Shown one piece after another: positions 1 through 9,260 of a stretch of 64,000 nucleotides of DNA. The notes beneath the pieces were generated by a model. That model ran no database searches, had not been told where the DNA came from, and saw only the letters and a list, made by a program, of their open reading frames with translations. How positions within the stretch are numbered: the first letter of the stretch is position 1; every line of letters starts with the position of its first letter. A program made the position numbers and the translations under genes. Source of the stretch: Pseudodesulfovibrio cashew (GTDB lineage: Bacteria; Desulfobacterota; Desulfovibrionia; Desulfovibrionales; Desulfovibrionaceae); contig NZ_CP046400.1 in assembly GCF_009762795.1 (NCBI RefSeq), positions 3,369,501 through 3,433,500 of the forward strand. Reading direction: 5' to 3'.

Positions 1-3000
1 CAGGACATGGAAGATCAGGTCACGTATCCGCTCACCGTTTCACTGCTCGGCATTCCCGGCGTCAAGACGGTCCGCAGCTACTCCATGTTCGGCTTCTCGA
101 CCATCTACGTCATCTTCGACGAGAAAGTGGAGTTCTACTGGTCCCGTTCTCGGCTGCTCGAAAAGCTGAACAGCCTTCCTCCCGGCACCTTGCCGCAGGG
201 CGTCCAACCGACGCTCGGCCCGGATGCCACAGCTCTCGGTCAGGTCTTCTGGTACACCCTCGAAGGGCGTGACGAGAACGGCAACCCCACGGGAGGCTGG
301 GATCTCGACGAACTCCGCAGCATACAGGACTGGTACGTCCGTTACGCGCTCCTCGGGGCGGACGGCGTCAGCGAAACGGCTTCAGTTGGCGGTTTTGTCA
401 AGGAATACCAGATCGACGTCGATCCCGACGCCATGCGGACCGCTGGTGTCACATTGCAGGACGTGTTCTCCGCCGTGAAGCAGTCCAACCTCGACGTCGG
501 CGCTCGCACCATTGAAATCAACAGCGTTGAATACCTCATTCGCGGCATCGGTTTCGTCAAGAAACTGGCCGACATCGAAGAAGCGGTCATAAAGGTCAGC
601 AACAACGTGCCCATCAGAGTCAAGGACGTGGCGCAGGTCACGCTCGGCCCGGCATTGCGGCGCGGTGTGCTCGACAAGGGCGGCGCAGAGGCCGTGGGTG
701 GCGTTGTCGTCGTCCGTTACGGCGAGAACCCGCTCCAGGTCATCAAGAACGTCAAGAAGAAGATCGCCGAGATCTCGCCGGGCCTGCCCAGCAAGACGCT
801 GGCCGACGGTACCGTCTCAAAAGTCACCATCGTCCCGTTCTATGACCGTTCCGGCCTGATCAACGAAACCCTCGGCACGCTGAACACGGCCCTGACAGAG
901 GAAGTGCTCATTACCATCATCGTCGTGCTCATAGCGGTCATGCACCTGCGTAGTTCGCTGCTCATCTCGTCGCTGCTGCCCATGGCGGTCATGATGTGCT
1001 TCATCGGCATGAAGACCTTCAAGGTGGACGCCAATATCGTCGCGTTGTCAGGTATCGCCATCGCCATCGGCACCATGGTCGATATGGGAATCATCATCTG
1101 CGAGAACATCCTCAAGAAGTTTGAGCACGCCTCGTTGGAAGAGAGCCGGATGAAGGTGATCTTTGACGGCGCCTCGGAAGTGGGCAGCGCCATCATGACC
1201 GCAGTGGCCACAACCATCGTCAGCTTCCTGCCCGTCTTCGCCATGGAGGGACCGGAGGGCAAGCTGTTCAAGCCGCTGGCCTATACCAAGAGTTTTGCGC
1301 TCATTGCCTCCATCATCGTTGCGCTGACCGTGCTCCCTGCCATCGCGCATCTCATCTATCGCCGCAAGACCCCAAGCACCAGGAAGGGGCTGCCGAATCA
1401 TCTGGTGGATATTCTCTATATCGCAGCCGGAGTGGCAGTCTCCGTGTTCGTGAAGTGGTGGCTCGGCATCTTCCTTGTGGCCCTCGGCCTGCACCGCATG
1501 TTCGGTCATTTCCTGCCGCCGCGCGTGGAAGCTCTGTTCGGCAAGGTGGAGAACTGGGGCGTCATCGCGATGGTGACGATCTTCCTGTCCACACATTGGC
1601 TGCCCCTCGGCCCGGAAAAGGGTGATTTCAAGAACGCCATCTTCGTCGTCGTGCTCATCGGCGGCCTGATGCTCTTCTTTCAACTTTTCCAGCACTGGTA
1701 CACCACCATGCTGCGCTGGGTACTCGACCACAAGGCCACGTTCATGTGCCTGCCTGCCGCAGTCATCCTCTTCGGCGGACTGGCCTGGTTCGGCGGCGGG
1801 GCCATGACGTCCTGGCTGCCCGATGCCATCCGCGCCTCCGGCCCGGTGGGTGCGCTGATGAAAACCTTCCCCGGACTGGGCAAGGAGTTCATGCCGCCGC
1901 TTGACGAGGGCTCGTTCCTCTACATGCCGACGACCATGCCCCATGCTTCCATCGGCGAGGTACAGGACGTCCTGTCCAAACAGGACATGTCCATGCTGAA
2001 TATCCCCGAGGTGGACAGCGCGGTCGGCAAGCTCGGCCGGGCGGAAACGCCTCTTGATCCGGCTCCGGTCTCCATGATCGAGACGGTCATCAACTACAAA
2101 CCCGAATATCTGACAGACGAGTCCGGCGAACGGTTGCGCTACAAGTTCGACGAATCCCAGAAGGACTACATCCGTTCCGCCGAAGGCAAGCCGCTTCCGG
2201 CCGAAGACGGACTGCCTTACCTCGTGCAGGGGTACTACCCCCGTGACAAGGAAGGTCGCCTCATCCCCGACCCGGACGGCAAGCCGTTCCGCCAGTGGCG
2301 CACGCGGCTCGATCCGGCCCTGAATCCCGGACGGGAGGAATGGGCAGGCGTCCGCACCCCCGACGACATCTGGGATGAGATCGCCCATGCCGCAGAGATT
2401 CCCGGCACGACTTCGGCGCCGAAACTTCAGCCAATCGCAGCGCGTATCGTCATGCTGCAGTCCGGCATGCGCGCTCCCATGGGTATCAAGGTCAAGGGCC
2501 CGACCCTAGAATCCATCGAGACATTCGGCCTTCAGCTGGAACACCTGCTCAAGGAGGTTCCGTCCATTCAGCCCGCCGCCGTCGTGGCCGACCGCATCGT
2601 GGGCAAGCCGTATCTGGAAATCGTCATCGACCGCGAGGCCATCGCCCGATATGGTATCAAGCTGCAGAAGGTGCAGGACGTCATCGAGGTGGCAGTGGGC
2701 GGCAAGATGCTCTCGACGACCATTGAAGGCCGCGAGCGCTACCCCATGCGGGTGCGCTACATGCGCGAATTGCGTGACAGCATGGAGTCTCTTGAGAATA
2801 TCCTCGTCGCCGCCCCTTCCGGTGAGCAGATTCCGCTCAAGCAGCTGGCCGAGATGCGCTACGTGCGCGGCCCACAGGTCATCAAGAGTGAAGACACATT
2901 CCTCATCGGCTACGTTCTCTTCGACAAGAAGCCCGGATATGCCGAGGTCGATGTCGTAGATCATGCACGCACTCTCATAGACAGCAAGATCGCCACGGGC

Positions 3001-3687
3001 GAGCTGAAGGTGCCGAGCGGCGTGTCCTATGAATTCGCAGGCAACTATCAGAACCAGATTCGGGCCCAGAAGAAGCTCGCCGTCATCCTGCCGCTGGCGC
3101 TCATGGTCATCGTGGTCATCCTCTATCTCCAGTTCAAGTCCATGGCCACGACGCTCATGGTCTTTTCGGGGATCATTGTCGCATGGTCGGGAGGATTCAT
3201 GATGATCTGGCTCTATGGGCAGGACTGGTTCCTCAACTTCAGCGTCTTCGGCTCAAGTATGCGCGACCTGTTCCAGGTCCATCCCATCAACCTGAGCGTC
3301 GCCATCTGGGTCGGCTTCCTCGCCCTGTTTGGCATTGCGTCTGATGACGGCGTCATCATGGCGACCTATCTGGATGAGAGTCGCGGAAGCATGGACATGC
3401 ATGACGTTCCGTCCATCCGGGCCGCCATTCTCGAAGGTGCGCAACGCCGTATTCGTCCCGCATTGATGACGTCGGCGACCACCATTCTCGCTCTGATTCC
3501 GGTCCTGACATCAACGGGACGCGGCGCGGACATCATGGTTCCCATGGCCATCCCGTCCTTCGGCGGCATGACTATCGCCATCCTGACCGTCTTCGTCGTC
3601 CCGACGCTTTACTGCCTCGTGGAAGAAATCAAGTTCAAGAAGAACAATCGGACCATGCCGGATGAACCGGTGCAGTCCATTGAATAA
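1..3687 (+). CDS. HME-RND heavy-metal efflux pump, CusA/CzcA family (5' end outside window)
   Basis: Inner-membrane proton-driven RND transporter that exports metal ions (Cu/Ag or divalent cations) with periplasmic adaptor and outer-membrane partners. The frame is open from base 1 and the first visible residues match the CusA porter-domain region, so roughly 60 N-terminal residues are missing. Seen: a TM block around residues 290-370 with charged residues in TM4 (MVDMGIIICE), further TMs to about 460, an extra hydrophobic stretch around 470-620, a large periplasmic segment, then a second TM block from about 1030 to the end. At over 1220 residues it is longer than typical CusA (about 1050). 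The surplus lies in the middle hydrophobic stretch and in a periplasmic insert around 690-800. Its metal is inferred only from the neighbouring Met-rich protein. Confidence 0.88.
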   Translation, partial: QDMEDQVTYPLTVSLLGIPGVKTVRSYSMFGFSTIYVIFDEKVEFYWSRSRLLEKLNSLPPGTLPQGVQPTLGPDATALGQVFWYTLEGRDENGNPTGGWDLDELRSIQDWYVRYALLGADGVSETASVGGFVKEYQIDVDPDAMRTAGVTLQDVFSAVKQSNLDVGARTIEINSVEYLIRGIGFVKKLADIEEAVIKVSNNVPIRVKDVAQVTLGPALRRGVLDKGGAEAVGGVVVVRYGENPLQVIKNVKKKIAEISPGLPSKTLADGTVSKVTIVPFYDRSGLINETLGTLNTALTEEVLITIIVVLIAVMHLRSSLLISSLLPMAVMMCFIGMKTFKVDANIVALSGIAIAIGTMVDMGIIICENILKKFEHASLEESRMKVIFDGASEVGSAIMTAVATTIVSFLPVFAMEGPEGKLFKPLAYTKSFALIASIIVALTVLPAIAHLIYRRKTPSTRKGLPNHLVDILYIAAGVAVSVFVKWWLGIFLVALGLHRMFGHFLPPRVEALFGKVENWGVIAMVTIFLSTHWLPLGPEKGDFKNAIFVVVLIGGLMLFFQLFQHWYTTMLRWVLDHKATFMCLPAAVILFGGLAWFGGGAMTSWLPDAIRASGPVGALMKTFPGLGKEFMPPLDEGSFLYMPTTMPHASIGEVQDVLSKQDMSMLNIPEVDSAVGKLGRAETPLDPAPVSMIETVINYKPEYLTDESGERLRYKFDESQKDYIRSAEGKPLPAEDGLPYLVQGYYPRDKEGRLIPDPDGKPFRQWRTRLDPALNPGREEWAGVRTPDDIWDEIAHAAEIPGTTSAPKLQPIAARIVMLQSGMRAPMGIKVKGPTLESIETFGLQLEHLLKEVPSIQPAAVVADRIVGKPYLEIVIDREAIARYGIKLQKVQDVIEVAVGGKMLSTTIEGRERYPMRVRYMRELRDSMESLENILVAAPSGEQIPLKQLAEMRYVRGPQVIKSEDTFLIGYVLFDKKPGYAEVDVVDHARTLIDSKIATGELKVPSGVSYEFAGNYQNQIRAQKKLAVILPLALMVIVVILYLQFKSMATTLMVFSGIIVAWSGGFMMIWLYGQDWFLNFSVFGSSMRDLFQVHPINLSVAIWVGFLALFGIASDDGVIMATYLDESRGSMDMHDVPSIRAAILEGAQRRIRPALMTSATTILALIPVLTSTGRGADIMVPMAIPSFGGMTIAILTVFVVPTLYCLVEEIKFKKNNRTMPDEPVQSIE

Positions 3688-3715
3688 ACGTACAAAACCA
3701 TTGAAGGAGAACCGT

Positions 3716-4165
3716 ATGAAAAAATTGACCACTCTTACCATGGCCCTGGCCTTGACTCTGCTCGTTTCCGGCTTTGCATTTGCCATGCAGGGAATGGATC
3801 ATTCCGCAATGAAAGCTGGCGACATGTCCATGCAGGACAGCATGAAAGTCATCAACGACAACATCGCCATGATGAAAGCCGACGTTGAGACCATGAAGGA
3901 CGCCGGTCAGCGCAAGGCTGCCATGGGCGCCATGAACAAGCACATGACCAACATGCACCACGGCATGGCAGGCGTCGAGGCTCACGCCAAGGCGAATCAT
4001 GACACAATGATGGAAGATTCCATGAAGCAGCTCAACAAGGACATGATGGTCACCATGAAAGGCATGGGCATGATGAAGAAGGATGCCGACAAGGGTATCT
4101 CCATGATGGAAGAAGGCATCGCCAAGATGGAAAAGGCCATGCATTCCGTGAAAGGTATGAAATAA
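3716..4165 (+). CDS. Exported Met/His-rich small protein, putative periplasmic metal binder
   Basis: 149 aa, starting 28 nt after the RND gene with a good ribosome site (GAAGGAG at about 3703); the longer upstream start lacks one. Residues 1-22 form a Sec signal peptide (MKKLTTLTMALALTLL...AFA) and the mature chain begins MQGMDHSAM. It is exceptionally rich in Met, with His and Lys, and looks helical with repeated M-x(2-3)-M spacing. Such Met clusters are known to bind Cu(I)/Ag(I). With the efflux pump upstream, a periplasmic metal-buffering role is likely. No named family recognised. Confidence 0.75.
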   Translation: MKKLTTLTMALALTLLVSGFAFAMQGMDHSAMKAGDMSMQDSMKVINDNIAMMKADVETMKDAGQRKAAMGAMNKHMTNMHHGMAGVEAHAKANHDTMMEDSMKQLNKDMMVTMKGMGMMKKDADKGISMMEEGIAKMEKAMHSVKGMK

Positions 4166-4202
4166 AACTCTGAATGCAAGGGCCAAGAGACCTACTTCTT
4201 CC

Positions 4203-4226
4203 GGTTCATCCGGCTCAAGCGTACTT
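4203..4226 (+). repeat. Left terminal inverted repeat of the ISL3 element
   Basis: Begins GGTTCATCCG and ends AAGCGTACTT. It pairs with the reverse complement of 5490-5513 except for four central bases. Confidence 0.8.
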
Positions 4227-4295
4227 TTGACAAAATGAAAGGACATGGCGTCCAACCGATGAAAGCATCACCAACCATCGGAAGGAGTAACCGCC

Positions 4296-5510
4296 ATGTC
4301 CACGAGTTTCATCTACCACGCGTTCGGCCTGCGAGGCTACGACTACATTCGACAGGATTTTATTGCAGGCAATGTTATCCTGAAGGTTCAACCCAAGGAT
4401 GAGCTTATCCGCTGTCCTTGCTGTCGCTCCAGAGACATCATCAGGCGAGGTTTCTCCGAGCGGTGGGTGCAGACCGTTCCCATCGGTTTCAAGCCGGTCT
4501 GGCTCGTTATCCCCGTACAGCGAATAGGATGCCGTAATTGCGGCGTAGTTCGATTGATTGACGTGCAGGTCGCAGAGCCAAAGCGATGGTACACCAAAGC
4601 GTTTGAGCGTTATGCTCTCGCTCTGGCGAAAAAGATGACAATACAGGATGTTGCCGATCTGCTGGGCGTCGGTTGGGATACGATTAAATCGATTTTCAAA
4701 CGTTACCTGTCTCGTCGTTTCTCGAAGCCCAAATTGGGAAAACGCAAGTATATCGCCATAGATGAAATCAGTGTCAGAAAAGGCCAGAAGTATCTGACGC
4801 TGGTCATGGACCTTGAAAGCGGCGCGGTCGTCTTTGTCGGAGAGGGCAGGAGCCGTGAAACACTCATTCCGTTCTGGGCGCGTCTCAAGAAGACAAGAGC
4901 CAAGATTGCGGCCGTGGCAACGGATATGAACGCCGGATACATCAGCGCCGCCATGGAAAACCTGCCGGACGCGGCTATCGTGTTCGACCGCTTCCATGTG
5001 GTCAAACTGATGAACGAGAAGATCACGCAGATACGGCGGCAACTCTTTCGAGAACTCTCATCGCCGCTTGAGAAGAAAGCGCTCAAAGGCATGCGATGGA
5101 TTCTTCTGAAGAACCCTGAAAACTTGGATGAAAGCCGTGATTAAAAGCAACGTCTGGATGAGGCCTTGCGGCTGAACAAGCCGTTGGCAACGGCCTATTA
5201 TCTGAAAGAGGATTTGCGGCAACTCTGGTCTCAGCCGGACAAGGAAACAGCGGAAAAAGTCATCAGCGACTGGGTCGCCAGGGCCTAGGCTTCGGAAATC
5301 CGACCCTTGCAGGTCATGGCGAGGACGCTTGCTTCGCATCGTTTCGGCATCCTCGCCTACTACGATCACCCCATCTCCTCAGGTCCAATCGAGGGCACGA
5401 ACAACAAGATCAAGACGCTAAAACGGCAGGCCTACGGCTATCGAGATACGGAATTCTTCAAGCTCAGGATCATGGGCATTCATGAAACGAAGTACGCTTT
5501 ATTCGGATGA
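4296..5510 (+). pseudogene. ISL3-family transposase with two in-frame nonsense codons
   Basis: One continuous 404-codon frame interrupted by TAA at 5142-5144 and TAG at 5286-5288, without any frameshift. The N-terminal zinc finger (CPCC...CRNCG), an HTH region (VADLLGVGWDTIKSIF) and the DDE-type core (AIDEIS, ATDMNAG, GPIEGTNN) are all recognisable. The length fits ISL3 transposases (400-440 aa). The start has a ribosome site (GGAAGGAG). With two stops before the catalytic Glu, the transposase should be inactive unless both are read through. Confidence 0.85.
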
Positions 5511-5513
5511 ACC
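5490..5513 (-). repeat. Right terminal inverted repeat of the ISL3 element
   Basis: On the minus strand it begins GGTTCATCCG and ends AAGCGTACTT, matching the left end. The transposase TGA (5508-5510) lies inside it. Confidence 0.8.
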
Positions 5514-5673
5514 TTTTTTTCACCCATATAAATTGGGGATCGCATAACAATCCCGACAGGCATGCGGGCAACCGACGTAATGGATGACTGAAAGCCCTGC
5601 TATCGGCAGGTTGGATTTGCTGATAATCCTTTTGGTCCATTTTTATTTTATTTTCATAAACACCTGCCGCTTG

Positions 5674-6153
5674 TCAGCTTGGCTGACCATCGGCTTGTTT
5701 TTTCCTGTTGCTCATTTTGAAATCAACTTTGACCTTATATAAGCGACTCGCAGGCAGATTTAGGATTTTCACACCGGTTTCACGAGTAATGAATTCTAGT
5801 GTCACCGCCTCTTCCTCACGGGAGCGGGAAGTGAGCGTGAACCATATATTGAATTCGTTTTCCCGTTCATAATTGTGAGTGACTCCAGGTTGCTTGTTAA
5901 CCACATCAACAAATGTATCCATCAGTTCGACCGAAACCTTGGCCGCACAAAGGGTAGAAACCCAGCCGAGCCTGTATGCGTTAAAATTGGCACCTATACG
6001 CCGAATAATGCCAGACTCACGCATTTTCCGGATACGGGACATCGCCTCATTTTCATCTATGCCAACCTGTTTGCCAAGTTCGGTGTATGGGCGAGAGCAT
6101 AACGGGAATCCCGTCTGCACTATGTCCAGTAACTGCCGATCCAGTTCATCCAT
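5674..6153 (-). CDS. ahbA: AhbA-like siroheme decarboxylase subunit (Lrp/AsnC fold)
   Basis: About 159 aa, starting MDELDRQLLDIVQ. An Lrp-type HTH (YTELGKQVGIDENEAMSRI) is followed by the RRIGANF and STLCAAKV motifs of AhbA-type siroheme decarboxylases, which convert siroheme to 12,18-didecarboxysiroheme in the alternative heme route of sulfate reducers. AhbA normally pairs with AhbB, and no second subunit is visible here. The frame stays open to 6237, right after the psd stop, so the start is uncertain and its ribosome site is weak. It is the last gene of the tetR-MBL-psd group. The family is likely; AhbA rather than AhbB is a recalled-motif judgement. Confidence 0.7.
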   Translation of the reverse strand: MDELDRQLLDIVQTGFPLCSRPYTELGKQVGIDENEAMSRIRKMRESGIIRRIGANFNAYRLGWVSTLCAAKVSVELMDTFVDVVNKQPGVTHNYERENEFNIWFTLTSRSREEEAVTLEFITRETGVKILNLPASRLYKVKVDFKMSNRKKQADGQPS

Positions 6154-6237
6154 TTCGCCATCTTGTCTCACGACTGCGCACCTCGCAGAAAACACTGTAA
6201 AACAGTTAGTTCCAACCGGCTGGAAATTCAATTGCAA

Positions 6238-6894
6238 TCAAATAGGAGGATTTCCTTTTCGCTCTGCGATCACACTCTGCCCTCCGAGAACATACTCCCC
6301 GACATGTACCGCTGGGCGATAACTTTGAGGCAAATAGAGTTCGACACACGAGCCGAACCGAATGAGTCCGTATCGTTGGCCTCGTTCTAGAGAATCCCCC
6401 TCTACCGTGCGACAGACAATGCGACGGGCAATTAGCCCTGCGATTTGAATCATGCTCCACGACGACTCATTTTCATCAACAATCAAATAGCCACATCGTT
6501 CATTATCTGTGCTGGCCTTATCAAGGGAGGCGTTGAAAAATTTCCCTGGCCAGTATTTTATGGTTTTCACGGTTCCCGCAACCGGCGTCCGGTTAACATG
6601 AACCTGAATAAGATTCATGAAAATACTCACACAGAGGCGTTCCTCGCCCGTCATGGGATCTGACTTTGTTGCCATTCGGATGACCTTTCCGTCGGCAGGA
6701 CTGACTGCCAGTCCCGAAGCCTGCGGGACAACGCGTTCGGGATCACGGAAAAATCCCACCGAAAACCAACATAATAATAAAGCGACACAGGCTGGAATGG
6801 CCCAGCCCAATACAGCGAGAATAAGAGCAGACAGACCAGTTAACCCAATACAGGGAAAACCTTCAGGGCTTATACTAATGCTTGGTGATCGCAT
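6238..6894 (-). CDS. psd: Phosphatidylserine decarboxylase proenzyme (short type)
   Basis: 218 aa. Makes phosphatidylethanolamine from phosphatidylserine at the inner membrane. N-terminal hydrophobic segment (about residues 17-50), then the SPADGKV motif and the self-cleavage motif RFGS near residue 181, where Ser becomes the pyruvoyl group. The length fits the short archaeal/Bacillus-like PSD class. Starts 14 nt after the MBL gene with GTGAGG upstream, so it is probably co-transcribed. The usual partner pssA is absent; an ahbA-like gene follows instead. Confidence 0.88.
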   Translation of the reverse strand: MRSPSISISPEGFPCIGLTGLSALILAVLGWAIPACVALLLCWFSVGFFRDPERVVPQASGLAVSPADGKVIRMATKSDPMTGEERLCVSIFMNLIQVHVNRTPVAGTVKTIKYWPGKFFNASLDKASTDNERCGYLIVDENESSWSMIQIAGLIARRIVCRTVEGDSLERGQRYGLIRFGSCVELYLPQSYRPAVHVGEYVLGGQSVIAERKGNPPI

Positions 6895-6908
6895 ATCAAA
6901 ACCTCACG

Positions 6909-7679
6909 TTAGATAACTACGGTTTCGCCGTCTTCCGGCACCGCAATGTTTGTGTCAAAGCCATTTTCTATCGAGAACTCGCGCAGCTCTTTCCTGGAGA
7001 GCACCGCATGGTTGACCGCTTCCATGTGGGTAGCGATAAGCGTGGCGTTTGGTGCGGCCTCATGAACCTTCAGAACATCCCGCTTACCCATGATGATGGA
7101 GCCTAGGCCAACCACTTGAGCATCCCCGCTGTTCAGAATGACAACTTCAGGAGTGTATGTTTCCAACGAATTCTCAACGTGATGATTCCAGACAGTGTCC
7201 CCGGCCAGATAGAGAGTCTTTTCAGAAGGGTGTATGAAAATGACGCCACAGACGGTGCCGAGCATATCCCCCAACTTTTCCATAATGGAATCACTGCCGT
7301 GCTGACCGGGGGTTTTGACCAAACGAATCCCCTCGAACTCCGTTTCCGAGTCCAACACGCGGGTATTCGTGAATCCCGCCGAACTGACTTCTTTCTGGTC
7401 TTGCTCGTTTTGGACGAAAACCAAGAGGTCCTTAGGGAGGGCTGCCTTGGCGATTTCATCCCAATGGTCCCCGTGTGTGTGGGTAAGTATTACAGCATCG
7501 ACCTGGCTAAGTTCATGAATAGTCACCGGTAACTCGACCAACGGGTTTGACAGTTCGCTGTTCACCGTTCCAGGAAATCCGGGGAATGAAGCTTTTTCTG
7601 ACAGCATGGGATCTACAAGGAACCGTTTTCCTGCGTATTCTATAATCGCTGTAGCGTTTCTAATCTGTTGGAATTTCAT
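6909..7679 (-). CDS. MBL-fold metal-dependent hydrolase (UlaG-like)
   Basis: 256 aa counted from the ATG with a strong AAAGGAGAA site. A shorter version of the metallo-beta-lactamase fold: THTHGDHWDE carries the HxHxDH zinc motif, further metal ligands lie in TPGQHG and AGDTVW, and THMEAVNH is near the end. Resembles the UlaG/L-ascorbate-6-phosphate-lactonase-like group. The substrate cannot be told. A perfect-arm palindrome sits between tetR and this start, which suggests direct control by the TetR protein encoded upstream. Confidence 0.8.
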   Translation of the reverse strand: MKFQQIRNATAIIEYAGKRFLVDPMLSEKASFPGFPGTVNSELSNPLVELPVTIHELSQVDAVILTHTHGDHWDEIAKAALPKDLLVFVQNEQDQKEVSSAGFTNTRVLDSETEFEGIRLVKTPGQHGSDSIMEKLGDMLGTVCGVIFIHPSEKTLYLAGDTVWNHHVENSLETYTPEVVILNSGDAQVVGLGSIIMGKRDVLKVHEAAPNATLIATHMEAVNHAVLSRKELREFSIENGFDTNIAVPEDGETVVI

Positions 7680-7699
7680 TGTGATATTCTCCTTTTTAT

Positions 7700-7715
7700 T
7701 GGACCGAACGGTCCA
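7700..7715. promoter_or_regulatory. Putative TetR-family operator, intergenic site
   Basis: TGGACCGAACGGTCCA: 7-bp arms around AA, lying in the 52-nt gap between tetR and the MBL gene. It has the 6+4+6 layout (TGGACC-N4-GGTCCA) seen again upstream of tetR. Confidence 0.65.
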
Positions 7716-7731
7716 CAATTGGGTAAAAAAA

Positions 7732-8316
7732 TTATTCCTCGTCAAGAAGGGAGAGCACTAGATTGAAAGCTTCGTCCAGCCGTTCATGATCGCATTTGGC
7801 ACGAACCATTACCTGCAAGCCTGGGAAAGCGACGACAAGTATTCTAGCGAGTTCCCTCGGGGTTTTCCGTCCTTTGATGGATCCATCAATCCGGCCTCGC
7901 TCAATTGTCTGAGTCAGCATTCTCTCCATACACTGGAAATCCTGCTTCACTCGAACACGAACATCCTCGTCGTGGGGAGCCATCTCGACGGCTTGGTTAA
8001 TGCTCATACAACCGTTAGTGAACTCGTCAGCCTTGGCTCCCTCAAGAATAATACGATAAAACTGTTCGATCCCGTCTCGGGCAGGAGAATGGCTAAGCAC
8101 CCGGCTCGCTTCTTCCCTGCGAGTGTCACGATAAGAGTCAAACGCTGCCAGAAAAAGGTCCCGCTTGCCTCCAAACGTTGCATAAAGGCTGCTTTTGCTT
8201 AAGCCAGTCGTTTTCAACAAATCCATAATAGACGTGGCCTCATACCCTTTATGCCAGAAAAGTTTCATTGCCTGATGCAACGCTTCTTTCGAGTCGAATT
8301 CCTGGTGACGTGACAT
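7732..8316 (-). CDS. TetR/AcrR-family transcriptional repressor
   Basis: 194 aa. N-terminal TetR HTH (residues about 9-55: ALHQAMKLFWHKGYEATSI...TGLSKSSLYATFGGKRDLF), then a helical ligand-binding domain. Two related palindromes, one upstream of its own start and one before the MBL gene, fit autoregulation plus control of the downstream group. The inducer is unknown. Confidence 0.85.
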   Translation of the reverse strand: MSRHQEFDSKEALHQAMKLFWHKGYEATSIMDLLKTTGLSKSSLYATFGGKRDLFLAAFDSYRDTRREEASRVLSHSPARDGIEQFYRIILEGAKADEFTNGCMSINQAVEMAPHDEDVRVRVKQDFQCMERMLTQTIERGRIDGSIKGRKTPRELARILVVAFPGLQVMVRAKCDHERLDEAFNLVLSLLDEE

Positions 8317-8371
8317 AAAACTTTCCCTTTTTTGGGCGAATCGCTTTCAACTAGAGGAAAGATAACCAAAT

Positions 8372-8387
8372 TGGAACGCTTGGTCCA
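8372..8387. promoter_or_regulatory. Putative TetR-family operator upstream of tetR
   Basis: TGGAACGCTTGGTCCA: the same 6+4+6 layout as the site at 7700-7715 with one arm mismatch, 55 nt upstream of the tetR start. Confidence 0.6.
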
Positions 8388-8560
8388 GAATTATTACCAC
8401 ACTTTTACCAGCCCAACGCCACACCAGTAGTCTTCGATAATTCTGTTACAGATAAGCAACCCCAAACTGCTGCCCCGACAGCTTAACCGCCAGGCGTAGG
8501 CTATCGCGCTCCGATTTGCGCCTCCTGCCAGATGTCGGGCGCCGGAATGCTACCCACGAC

Positions 8561-9257
8561 TCACGATGTGACCGAGCGTCTCTCCAGGGAACTCCTGGCT
8601 CCCCTTACCGTTCGTCCGCAGGACTGCAAGGCTTTCCCCTCCGACACAGACTGAAAGAAAGGGACAAGATGAAGGACATCTGCAGGCAGTGCCACGGCAC
8701 GGCCTGGATTGAAGACCACTGCGCTCAGACCGACAACGCAGTTGAAAGTATAATGACCACCCTGCTACCGCATATATCATGTACGTTCCGTCATCGGCCG
8801 GAAGCGGGTGATACGGCCCTGTCGTCGTTCCAACAACATCACCGGTCACGAAATCGACGATCTCGTAATGGTCGATTGGCAGTGTACCGGCCTCGGCCGG
8901 AGTCCTGCGGATCCCGTCATCCGACACAACGATACCCCTAACCGCTCCAGGAGGCAGGATCTCGGATACGACCGTCGCCCTGTCCCCAGCGTTGCCGGCT
9001 ATGTCCTCGCCATAGACGACGAGCGCTCTTTTCCCTTCCCAGTCGCCCGGGACGGACAGCGTGTTGCCCCTGGTCGTATCGAGGACGGTTCCGCCCTGCT
9101 CGGCCAGGATCCACTTGTTGGCGCGGTAGGTAGATGCTTCGCCCTGGACGACCGAATACACGGCATCGGTGCCGACGAACGACACGGCAACGTCCAGTTC
9201 CCTGGGGGCCGTGATCTTTACGGCGATTTCCGCCGGTCTCCCGGGGCGGCAGGAGAT
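8561..9257 (-). pseudogene. Broken gene of the integrated element, unknown product
   Basis: The minus strand reads as a coherent protein (ITAPRELDVAVSFVG...DDGTYMIYAVAG) down to about 8760, then continues only after a one-base frame change (HYTFNCVVGLSAVVF...) to a stop at 8561-8563. No clear start: the frame begins right after TAA at 9258, with an in-frame GTG at 9183-9185 and an ATC where an ATG might be expected. It directly follows the small-terminase-like gene. No family recognised. Confidence 0.5.
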
Positions 9258-9260
9258 TTA

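Larger units (their letters stand above)
4203..5513 (+). mobile_element. ISL3-family insertion sequence
   Basis: A 1.3-kb element bounded by imperfect inverted repeats (20 of 24 positions match) with one ISL3-type transposase frame between them. The right repeat overlaps the transposase stop codon. Flanking 8-mers (cttcttcc on the left, tttttttc on the right) agree at only 5 of 8 positions, so I do not claim a target duplication. Confidence 0.85.

Noticed and set aside
1048..2388. 446-codon open frame antisense to the RND pump
   Set aside because: Shadow frame of a GC-rich gene; the RND frame is fully supported and the antisense product shows no domain.
4195..5521. Eight-base target duplication around the ISL3 element
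   Set aside because: Flanks cttcttcc and tttttttc match at only five of eight positions in T-rich sequence.
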